This document shows positions 57,594 through 64,000 of a DNA stretch of 64,000 nucleotides, in pieces (the first letter of the stretch is position 1; the number at the start of each line of letters is the position of its first letter). The stretch lies in contig NZ_LT985323.1 in assembly GCF_900290275.1 (NCBI RefSeq), positions 1,441,513-1,505,512 of the forward strand, read 5' to 3'. The position numbers and the translations under genes were made by a program. Under the pieces are notes generated by a model that worked only from the letters and a program-made list of their open reading frames with translations, had not been told where the DNA came from and ran no database searches. The stretch comes from Prevotella merdae. GTDB taxonomy: Bacteria > Bacteroidota > Bacteroidia > Bacteroidales > Bacteroidaceae.

Positions 57594-58451
57594 ATGGAAT
57601 CATCAATCAAGGACAAATACATCATCTTGGGCTTTGTCGGCTTCGCCATCGTCCTAATATCTTCCATTGCCACGCTGGTAATAGCGGACAGCTTCAACCA
57701 AGACAACTTTGTCAGGTGGATAGTATTCGTATGCTGTAACCTGTTGGGATGGTTGCTCTATCTCTCCTTTCAGACACTTATCTTTGATACATACGAAATC
57801 TACAAAATCAAGTTCGGCAAGAAAGAAACGATTGCCGAAGCCATAGAGGTGCAGGAAGAACTGTCACAAAATACACTTGAAGAAGCCACATCTGTGCCTG
57901 GACCTACATCAGTCCCTGAGCCTGTACCCGAATCATCCCCGACAAAAGAAGAGACACTTATCCAAACACAACCGATAGAGCTTACTATCGCCCCGGATCT
58001 TCACGAAAAGAACCGTGCCAATTACGCAAGCAGAGAGCAACGGGAAAAGGAAGAGCGCATCCGCATGGTCATGGAGTATTGCCATTATTACCTGCCTCGC
58101 ATTGCCGACCAAGAAACCGTGAACCACATCTGTACTGAGGTGGACAAATGGATGAATCTTAACACTTATACCCCGAAGCCCATACAAAGACCGTTTACCA
58201 AAGACATCAACAACATTCCACTCCGTCACTTCGTATGGAATATCTCTGAGCGTTTCCTGTACAAGAGATACTACAATGGGGATAACCGTGCCAAGTTCAT
58301 CAAAGCCCTTTTCCCGAAATCGTTTGCTGATACAGACTTATCAACCATCAAGAATTTCAAGGTAGAGCCGTTAAAGACGGAAATTCCCATTGATGAACCC
58401 GAAAACGGCAAACTTGATTTCCACTATCCCGAGGATTATGTGCGGAATTAG
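57594..58451 (+). CDS. Transposon-encoded membrane protein of unknown function
   Basis: From ATG at 57594 the product has 285 residues. Two transmembrane segments lie at about 11-30 and 42-62. A Pro/Glu/Thr-rich linker follows (about 95-130, with PGPTSVPEPVPESSP), then a charged conserved C-terminal domain of about 150 residues with ERIRMVMEYCHYYLPRIADQE and PLRHFVWNISERFLYKR. That soluble domain would be cytoplasmic. I do not recognise the domain. Its place between int and xis is where Tn4555 has further accessory genes, so a role in element transfer or stability is possible but unproven. Confidence 0.65.
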   Translation: MESSIKDKYIILGFVGFAIVLISSIATLVIADSFNQDNFVRWIVFVCCNLLGWLLYLSFQTLIFDTYEIYKIKFGKKETIAEAIEVQEELSQNTLEEATSVPGPTSVPEPVPESSPTKEETLIQTQPIELTIAPDLHEKNRANYASREQREKEERIRMVMEYCHYYLPRIADQETVNHICTEVDKWMNLNTYTPKPIQRPFTKDINNIPLRHFVWNISERFLYKRYYNGDNRAKFIKALFPKSFADTDLSTIKNFKVEPLKTEIPIDEPENGKLDFHYPEDYVRN

Positions 58452-58570
58452 GATAATCACGACACCAACGACAACCATCCGGTAACTCATAACCGCCTGT
58501 TTTACATCGTTTCCCGAGTAATTTTACCCGTCATTTATGGCTGGGCTTAATTATTCGGGAATTATTTTGC

Positions 58571-58620
58571 AATGACGTGTCGTGGAGATATTCACGGATA
58601 TATCATTTCAGTCCTTTGCG
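58571..58620 (+). promoter_or_regulatory. 50-bp regulatory box upstream of the excisionase gene
   Basis: Second copy of the box at 56122-56171. It includes GTCCTTTGC in the -7 position, 31 bases before the ATG at 58651. Confidence 0.6.
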
Positions 58621-58650
58621 CCAAGTCTTACAAAAGAGACGAGTACGCGA

Positions 58651-59025
58651 ATGGAAAAATCAATTCTTACCTTCAACGACCTCCCCGAGGTTGTCGCTCA
58701 GCTTCGAGACGAAGTGATGAGCCTGAAAAGCCTGCTCGCCGAGCAGCGCAGTGTGAACAATGCCAAAACGGTGGACACCCACGTGCCCATGTCTGTGGAC
58801 GAGGCAGCAGAGTATTTAGGTATCCCTAAGGGTACGCTCTACATGAAACTGTCAGAAGGGACAATCCCTGCCACCAAGCCCGGCAAACGCTATTGCCTTT
58901 ACCGTGACGAACTGGACAAGTGGCTGGAAACCGCCCGAAAGAATCCCATACCGTTGTCAGACGAGGAACTGAACAAGTCCTTATCCTCTTCCCACCGTCG
59001 CAAGCCCAACCCACGTAACTGGTGA
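58651..59025 (+). CDS. Excisionase-like helix-turn-helix protein
   Basis: The 124-residue protein has an N-terminal coiled segment (LPEVVAQLRDEVMSLKSLLAEQ) and a MerR/excisionase-type HTH at about 50-95 (MSVDEAAEYLGIPKGTLYMKL, then YCLYRDELDKWLETARK). In the Bacteroides mobilizable elements the gene in this position is xis, whose product bends DNA at the ends to favour excision. The start at 58651 is chosen because the control box ends 31 bases before it; the stop codon overlaps a GTG of the next gene, so the two are translationally close. Confidence 0.8.
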   Translation: MEKSILTFNDLPEVVAQLRDEVMSLKSLLAEQRSVNNAKTVDTHVPMSVDEAAEYLGIPKGTLYMKLSEGTIPATKPGKRYCLYRDELDKWLETARKNPIPLSDEELNKSLSSSHRRKPNPRNW

Positions 59026-59030
59026 ATGAT

Positions 59031-60128
59031 ATGGAAGAGGATAAGAACTATATCAACCTGATACGTGGCGACCTCACAAAAGCATCCCAAGCGCATAACG
59101 GTATGCCCGACAGTGTAGGCATGATGAATATCAAGACGGCAAACCAAACCATTCTTGAAGCATCGTTATTGCCTACGCCCCGTGCGCTGTGGGACAGCTT
59201 TTGGTACGAGGGGGAACTCTCCTGCTTGTTTGCCGATTCCAACGTGGGCAAGTCCATCCTTGCCGTGCAGATAGCCGACCGCATCGCCCGAACCGACAAT
59301 GTGCTGTATCTGGACTTTGAACTGTCCGAAAAGCAGTTCCAGCTCCGCTATACCAACGAGCATGGAGAGCTCTACACCTTTCCCGACAAACTCTATCGGG
59401 TGTCTATTGACTGCAACCAGCTTTTGGATGCCAACTTTGAGGAAGCTATCATAGGCGGCATTGAACAGATGGCTGTGCAGACCGACTGCAAGATTTTCAT
59501 CATTGACAATCTTACCTACCTGTGTTGCGCCATGGAGAAAGGCGATGCCGCAGGACGGCTGATGATTCAGCTGAACAATCTCAAAAAGAGATATGCGCTC
59601 TCTATCCTTGTCCTAGCACATACGCCCAAACGCTCTTTGGATTGTCCCATCACATCCAACGACCTTGCCGGAAGCAAACGGCTCTACAATTTCTTTGACA
59701 GCGTGTTCACCATTGGAAAAAGTGCCCAAGACGGAGGGCTTCGCTATGTGAAGCAGCTTAAAGTGCGCTATGGCACGTTCTCTCATGATGCGGATAATGT
59801 AATCGTTTACGAGATTGACAAGGTGGATGCTTTCTTGCAGTTCGTGTTCAGGGGCTATTCCACGGAAAAGGAACACTTGAAAAAATTGGGCGACAATGAA
59901 TCAAGCCAAAGGGATTGCCAAATTCTGCAACTCTCCCAATCGGGCAAGTCCGTCAGGGAGATAGCCTCACAGGTGAATTGTGGCAAGTCCACCGTAAACC
60001 GTATCATCCAGCGCAGCAAAGAGAGTAAAAACGCAGGTGTCCCAAGTGTCCCACTGTCCCAACCCTTAGAGTGTGGGACAATGGGACAGGATGGGACAGC
60101 CGACAATCAACCATCAAAAACGGACTAA
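59031..60128 (+). CDS. RepA-like hexameric helicase/RecA-fold ATPase with C-terminal HTH
   Basis: From ATG at 59031 the product has 365 residues. It is a RecA-fold ATPase of the plasmid RepA/KaiC type: Walker A-like FADSNVGKSILAVQI (about 64-78), LYLDFELSEKQ, Walker B KIFIIDNLTYLC and the sensor LVLAHTPKR. After about residue 290 a resolvase-type HTH follows (SQSGKSVREIASQVNCGKSTVNRII), then a Ser/Pro-rich tail. Such proteins unwind DNA for replication of plasmids and circular intermediates of integrative elements. A primase-like gene starts 3 bases later, so the two probably act together. Confidence 0.8.
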   Translation: MEEDKNYINLIRGDLTKASQAHNGMPDSVGMMNIKTANQTILEASLLPTPRALWDSFWYEGELSCLFADSNVGKSILAVQIADRIARTDNVLYLDFELSEKQFQLRYTNEHGELYTFPDKLYRVSIDCNQLLDANFEEAIIGGIEQMAVQTDCKIFIIDNLTYLCCAMEKGDAAGRLMIQLNNLKKRYALSILVLAHTPKRSLDCPITSNDLAGSKRLYNFFDSVFTIGKSAQDGGLRYVKQLKVRYGTFSHDADNVIVYEIDKVDAFLQFVFRGYSTEKEHLKKLGDNESSQRDCQILQLSQSGKSVREIASQVNCGKSTVNRIIQRSKESKNAGVPSVPLSQPLECGTMGQDGTADNQPSKTD

Positions 60129-60131
60129 GCT

Positions 60132-61247
60132 ATGGGCAATTATTCATTACAGAAGTATAAAGGAACGGCAACACGGCATACCTGCCCCAAATGCGGAGAC
60201 AGGCATTCTTTCGTCTATTACGTGGACGAAAATAATGTGCCGTTGCATCCATCGGTCGGCAGATGTAACCACGAAAGCGGTTGTGGGTATCACTACACTC
60301 CGAAAGAGTATTTTCAAGAGCATCCTGAACACAGAACTACCAATGATTTCTCTTTTGACAGGCAAAGAGCAGAGCAGAAGAAAGTGAAGCAGCAAAGTAA
60401 GCCGACAGCCATCGGCTATATTCCCCCTCACTATGTGGAGAAGTCGCAAAGCGAGCGTAGCAATTTCTTCCGTTTCCTCTTCACACTCCTTACTTCCTAC
60501 TATGGCGACAAGGCGAAAGAGGTGTTGAAGCGGTTGTTGGAGGAATACCGTTTGGGGGCTACCCGTGACGGCTCTGTTATCTTTTGGCAGATAGACAGGA
60601 CGGGCAAGGTACGCACGGGAAAGGTGATGCAGTACAATCCCGAAGACGGACACCGTATCAAGGGAGGACAGACATCGGCAGTGAACTGGATACACAGCAT
60701 ATTGAAAAAGCAGCGTGTGTTGGCAGAGGATTGGCAACTATCCCAATGCCTTTTCGGGGAACACTTGTTGAAAACGCATCCCGACAAGGTGGTGGTCTTG
60801 GTGGAATCCGAGAAGAGTGCCGTTATCGGTTCTGCTATCTTCCCCGATTATGTATGGCTGGCTACGGGTGGTAAGAGTCAGATGAGAGAAGAGAAACTCC
60901 GTGTACTGTCAGGGCGAACCGTGCTTCTCTTTCCCGATGCCGATGCTTATGCCGAGTGGAAACAGCGAGCCGAGAGCATGTACTTTTGTAAGGTGGTGGT
61001 TTCGGACATCATCGAAAGGAATGCCACCCCGAAACAAAAAGAAGCCCATATCGACATAGCCGATTGGATTATCTTTCAGATACGGGAGGGCAAGGTGATG
61101 AGTACAGCCAACCACTTGGTCGAGGCTGAGAGAATCCTCCAGCGGATGATAGAGAAGAATCCCGTCCTGCAAAAACTGATAGACGATTTAGACCTTGTGC
61201 TGGTCGGTGCATCTCCAATCGGCAACGATGATGAAAAACCTCCCTGA
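60132..61247 (+). CDS. Toprim/zinc-ribbon primase-like protein (DUF6371 type)
   Basis: The 371-residue protein begins with a zinc motif (TCPKCGDRHSFVYY, then GRCNHESGCGYHYTP; residues about 16-55) of CHC2 primase type. A Toprim-like region follows: VVVLVESEKSAVIG with the acidic Glu, ATGGKSQM, and the DxD in VLLFPDADAYAEW. These are the features of small primases that start replication on mobile elements. It is coupled to the RepA-like ATPase gene and precedes the candidate oriT by 58 bases. Single-strand to double-strand conversion after conjugal transfer is the likely use. Confidence 0.75.
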   Translation: MGNYSLQKYKGTATRHTCPKCGDRHSFVYYVDENNVPLHPSVGRCNHESGCGYHYTPKEYFQEHPEHRTTNDFSFDRQRAEQKKVKQQSKPTAIGYIPPHYVEKSQSERSNFFRFLFTLLTSYYGDKAKEVLKRLLEEYRLGATRDGSVIFWQIDRTGKVRTGKVMQYNPEDGHRIKGGQTSAVNWIHSILKKQRVLAEDWQLSQCLFGEHLLKTHPDKVVVLVESEKSAVIGSAIFPDYVWLATGGKSQMREEKLRVLSGRTVLLFPDADAYAEWKQRAESMYFCKVVVSDIIERNATPKQKEAHIDIADWIIFQIREGKVMSTANHLVEAERILQRMIEKNPVLQKLIDDLDLVLVGASPIGNDDEKPP

Positions 61248-61304
61248 CGGAGGAGAGCGGAAGCCGTAGGCTGGAGTTTGCAGACAATGGCTTGCCATTG
61301 ATAT

Positions 61305-61464
61305 AGCCCACTATAACTACACGCTCCGCTTACGTAGTTGTGGGCTCTCCCGAGGGGATTAGGGTTTTACCCTAATGACCCACTCAGGGCGTTTCTCCCC
61401 TGAGAACCCAGAGCAAAGAGTGACCCTCTCTTTGCAATCTCCGCTTATGGGTTGCACCCCTAAG
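61305..61464 (+). promoter_or_regulatory. Candidate oriT with a series of hairpins
   Basis: Directly upstream of the relaxase gene are five hairpins: 61305-61346 (AGCCCAC...GTAGTTGTGGGCT), 61358-61376 (ATTAGGG/CCCTAAT), 61383-61404 (CTCAGGG/CCCTGAG), 61413-61435 (GCAAAGAG/CTCTTTGC) and 61444-61464. Three are followed by GACCC or AACCC. Position next to mob and a stem-loop array fit an origin of transfer; the nick site is not identified. No gene lies in 61248-61529. Confidence 0.6.
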
Positions 61465-61529
61465 AACCCCATGCGTTTACGGACAGCGGAAAAGCAAACA
61501 ATAAAGTACAAACCAAAAAACAAGTATCT

Positions 61530-62933
61530 ATGGCAACAAAATCAAGCATACATATCAAGCCCTGCAACATCGCATCGAGCGAGGCTCACAACAGGAGGAC
61601 TGCCGAATACATGCGCCACATCGGAGAGTCCAGAATCTATGTCGTTCCTGAACTATCCACCGATAACGAACAGTGGATAAATCCCGACTTCGGCAGTCCG
61701 GATTTGCGGATGCATTATGACAATATCAGACAGATGGTAAAGGAAAAGACCGGACGTGCCATGCAGGAAAAGGAGCGTGAACGCAAAGGCAAGAACGGTA
61801 AAATAGTCAAGATTGCGGGATGCTCCCCCATACGTGAAGGAGTGCTGCTTGTCAGGTCGGACACCACACTGGCAGACGTGCGTAAATTCGGTGAGGAGTG
61901 TCAAAGACGCTGGGGAATCACACCGCTGCAAATCTTCCTGCACAAGGATGAAGGGCATTGGCTGAACGGTCAGCCGGAAGCGGAAGACAGGGAAAGCTTC
62001 AAAGTCGGGGACAGATGGTTCAAGCCGAACTATCATGCCCATATCGTTTTCGACTGGATGAACCACGAAACAGGAAAGAGCCGAAAGCTCAATGACGATG
62101 ACATGATGCAGATGCAGACCCTTGCATCCGACATCCTGCTGATGGAACGCGGGCAGTCAAAGGCTGTCACTGGTAAGGAGCATCTGGAACGGAACGACTT
62201 TATCATTGAGAAGCAGAAAGCTGAACTGCAACGCATGGATGCAGCCAAACGGCACAAAGAAGAACAGATAAATCTTGCCGAGCAGGAACTGAAACAGGTG
62301 AAATCAGAAATACGCACTGACAAGTTAAAGAAGACAGCCACCACGGCAGCGACAGCCATAACTAGTGGAGTTGCTTCTCTTTTCGGGAGTGGAAAACTAA
62401 AAGAACTGGAACGTGCCAACGAAAAACTGCAAGACGAGGTTTCAAAACGGAACACCTATATTGAAAAATTGCAGAGCCAAGTACAGCAGATGCAGAAACA
62501 GCATGATACGCAAATCCACAATCTCAGAGAAATGCACAGGCAGGAACTTGACATGAAAGAAAAAGAACTGTCACGGCTCGCCAGAATCATAGACAAGGCT
62601 TTCAGGTGGTTTCCGATGTTCAGGGAAATGCTGCGCATGGAAAAGTTTTGTGCCATGCTGGGATTCTCTAAAGAAATGACTGAAAGTCTTATAGTCAAAA
62701 AAGAAGCCCTGAAATGTAGCGGTAAAATCTATTCCGAGCAACACAGGCGGAACTTTGATATAAAGGATGATATTTTAAGGGTGGAAAATGACCCTGACGA
62801 TGAAAGCAGGCTGAACCTGACAATAAACAGGAAGCCGATTGCCGACTGGTTCAGGGAGCAATGGCACAGGCTTAGATATGGAGCAAGAGTGCCGCAACAG
62901 GAAGAAAGAAAAAGTAGAGGATTCAAATTATAA
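61530..62933 (+). CDS. mobA: MobV-type relaxase (Pre/Mob family)
   Basis: The 467-residue protein nicks the element at oriT and stays bound to the 5' end during mobilisation. The N-terminal relaxase domain shows the Pre/Mob pattern: IHIKPCNIASSEAHNRRTAEY at the start, LQIFLHKDEGHW (H-x-D-E) and PNYHAHIVFDWMN with the metal-binding His pair. From about residue 215 the protein is a long coiled coil (EQINLAEQELKQVKSEI, NEKLQDEVSKRNTYIEKL), with a small helical end. Relaxases of this kind need helper conjugative elements for the mating bridge. It converges on cfxA across a shared terminator. Confidence 0.88.
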   Translation: MATKSSIHIKPCNIASSEAHNRRTAEYMRHIGESRIYVVPELSTDNEQWINPDFGSPDLRMHYDNIRQMVKEKTGRAMQEKERERKGKNGKIVKIAGCSPIREGVLLVRSDTTLADVRKFGEECQRRWGITPLQIFLHKDEGHWLNGQPEAEDRESFKVGDRWFKPNYHAHIVFDWMNHETGKSRKLNDDDMMQMQTLASDILLMERGQSKAVTGKEHLERNDFIIEKQKAELQRMDAAKRHKEEQINLAEQELKQVKSEIRTDKLKKTATTAATAITSGVASLFGSGKLKELERANEKLQDEVSKRNTYIEKLQSQVQQMQKQHDTQIHNLREMHRQELDMKEKELSRLARIIDKAFRWFPMFREMLRMEKFCAMLGFSKEMTESLIVKKEALKCSGKIYSEQHRRNFDIKDDILRVENDPDDESRLNLTINRKPIADWFREQWHRLRYGARVPQQEERKSRGFKL

Positions 62934-62952
62934 TAGAAGCAATTTGATTAGT

Positions 62953-62994
62953 AATCTAAAAGCACTCCGATAACGATTAGAGTGCTTTTAGATT
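62953..62994. terminator. Bidirectional terminator between mobA and cfxA
   Basis: A 15-bp perfect stem (62953-62967 with 62980-62994; AATCTAAAAGCACTC) between convergent genes. Confidence 0.85.
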
Positions 62995-63025
62995 GTTTAT
63001 CATTAATTATCAAAGCAAGTGCAGT

Positions 63026-63991
63026 TTAAGATTTTACTGAAGTTTGCATTAATAAAGAATATACTACAGCTGATATATGCGCAACATATTGTGACGCTTG
63101 TGATTCATTTCCCTTGAAATCCTTAACAAATACCGCTAAGGTATAACTGATATTATTAGGCAGACATATATAGGCAACATCATTGTGAGCTGCAAGAACA
63201 CCATTTTCATTAACATCACCTGAACCTGTCTTATGCGCTATAACAACCCCTTCTTTATCAAGAAGTGGAGCTGCTATCCTATCTACACCTGTTTTGCATT
63301 CTTTTAACGTATTCTTAATGAAACTTTGTTTCTCATCATCGATAAGACCTTCAGTAAACAAACGATTCATCAACATTGCAGCACCAAGAGGAGATGTATA
63401 GTTAGAGTAAGCCTTGTTATGGTCAGCCGACATTTCCTCTTCCGTATAAGCTATCTGAAAACTTGAACGAGGAATGAGTGTGGCTATAAAACTATCTGTT
63501 TGAGCGACATTAACCATATCCTTAAACATAAGGTTGCTTGCATTGTTGTCACTCTGAGTAAGAGTATAACGCAGCAAATCTCTCACTGTCAATGATATGA
63601 CTGGCCCTGAATAATCTTTCAGCATAGGACTCCAAGTCTTTGGGTCAAGTTTATCCCTATTTATATTTACTAAGGTATCAAGTGAAATTCCTTTATTGTC
63701 AAAGTCATTACAAAGAGCTAATGCCTGATGAACCTTAAACACACTCATCATAGGATAAACACTCTTATTATTGACCTTAACCGTATCTCTGTTATTAACA
63801 ATAACCGCCACACCAATTTCGCCAGGACAAGCTGAGACAATTTGAGAAATGCTATCAGTCAAAACATTTGTTAAAGGAGGATTTGCGCTATCTTTTGTCG
63901 CTGATTTATGGAACAATGAAAATACCAAGATGAAAATGCAAACTAAAGCTATACTCAAAACTACGATTTGTTTTTTTCTGTTTTTTTCCAT
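63026..63991 (-). CDS. cfxA: Class A beta-lactamase CfxA (CfxA2-like)
   Basis: The 321-residue periplasmic enzyme hydrolyses penicillins and cephalosporins, including cefoxitin. An uncleaved-looking N-terminal hydrophobic segment (about 8-28) directs export. Active-site motifs are complete: SVFK with Ser83 (Ambler Ser70), SDN at 147-149 and KTG at 254-256 (Ambler 234-236), with the omega-loop glutamate in YTEEEMSADHN. The residue often cited at Ambler 272 is Glu here (FKGNES), and position 239 is Asp; as I recall the variants, this fits CfxA2. The promoter lies beyond the window edge, 9 bases away. It is carried by the Tn4555-like element. Confidence 0.96.
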   Translation of the reverse strand: MEKNRKKQIVVLSIALVCIFILVFSLFHKSATKDSANPPLTNVLTDSISQIVSACPGEIGVAVIVNNRDTVKVNNKSVYPMMSVFKVHQALALCNDFDNKGISLDTLVNINRDKLDPKTWSPMLKDYSGPVISLTVRDLLRYTLTQSDNNASNLMFKDMVNVAQTDSFIATLIPRSSFQIAYTEEEMSADHNKAYSNYTSPLGAAMLMNRLFTEGLIDDEKQSFIKNTLKECKTGVDRIAAPLLDKEGVVIAHKTGSGDVNENGVLAAHNDVAYICLPNNISYTLAVFVKDFKGNESQASQYVAHISAVVYSLLMQTSVKS

Positions 63992-64000
63992 GTTTATATT

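Larger units (their letters stand above)
54796..64000 (+). mobile_element. Tn4555-like mobilizable transposon, left and middle part
   Basis: Everything from 54796 to the window end differs from the surrounding region in content and has higher GC. The order is multi-HTH protein, tyrosine integrase, membrane protein, excisionase, RepA-like ATPase, primase-like protein, candidate oriT, MobV relaxase and cfxA. This corresponds to Tn4555, the Bacteroides cefoxitin-resistance element that is mobilised in trans by conjugative transposons. The left end is fixed by interruption of an LRR gene; the right end is not in the window, so the target duplication cannot be checked. Confidence 0.85.

Overview
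The window comes from a member of the Bacteroidales, most probably Prevotella/Segatella or a close relative. The evidence is recurrent TAnnTTTG-type -7 promoter boxes, TonB-dependent receptors paired with lipoproteins, PnuC and AI-2E type membrane proteins, BspA-like leucine-rich-repeat proteins, hybrid sensor kinases and Bacteroides-type mobile DNA. No tRNA or rRNA gene was recognised.

Layout. 1-3.4 kb: the 3' part of a TonB-dependent receptor followed by two surface-type lipoproteins and a strong terminator. 3.4-5.3 kb: a group II intron with its reverse transcriptase, sitting directly behind that terminator. 5.4-12.5 kb: an AAA/PD-(D/E)XK gene broken by an in-frame TGA, two very small genes, a 1270-residue BspA-like protein and several palindromic interspersed repeats. 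12.8-19.9 kb: a minus-strand run of housekeeping and envelope genes (MscS channel, PBP4-type carboxypeptidase, PH-domain membrane protein, RluA-family enzyme, fabG, TetR regulator, AI-2E transporter, tdk). 20-32.3 kb: rsmI, a coiled-coil lipoprotein, a TraB/GumN protein, a NahK-like sugar kinase convergent with a PL8 chondroitinase-like lyase, a DUF308 membrane protein, a low-complexity exported protein, and an apparent operon of TonB receptor, PnuC transporter and histidine phosphatase. 32.4-42 kb: a surface 5'-nucleotidase, then a likely sigma-54 signalling module (enhancer-like palindrome, near-perfect -24/-12 promoter, small exported protein, hybrid kinase, NtrC-family activator), mnmA and a GH109 enzyme.

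42-54.8 kb is an AT-rich accessory region. A module carrying the tail of an AAA/DUF4143 gene plus a leader occurs at 42.1 and 52.0 kb as direct repeats of 264 bp (about seven differences). A further copy of the gene tail is at 54.2 kb. The repeats bracket an outer-membrane barrel gene, remnants of a C39 peptidase, of an uncharacterised gene and of a methyltransferase tail, an intact two-gene DUF262 operon (GmrSD/SspE-like, one member with a C-terminal HNH domain) and one intact AAA/DUF4143 gene. The DUF262 operon and its methyltransferase remnant are the best candidate here for a poorly described defence system.

54.8-64 kb is the left and central part of a Tn4555-like mobilizable transposon inserted into a second copy of a leucine-rich-repeat gene. 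It carries a multi-HTH protein, tyrosine integrase, membrane protein, excisionase, RepA-like ATPase, primase-like protein, a hairpin-rich candidate oriT, a MobV-type relaxase and the class A beta-lactamase gene cfxA. Its right end lies outside the window.
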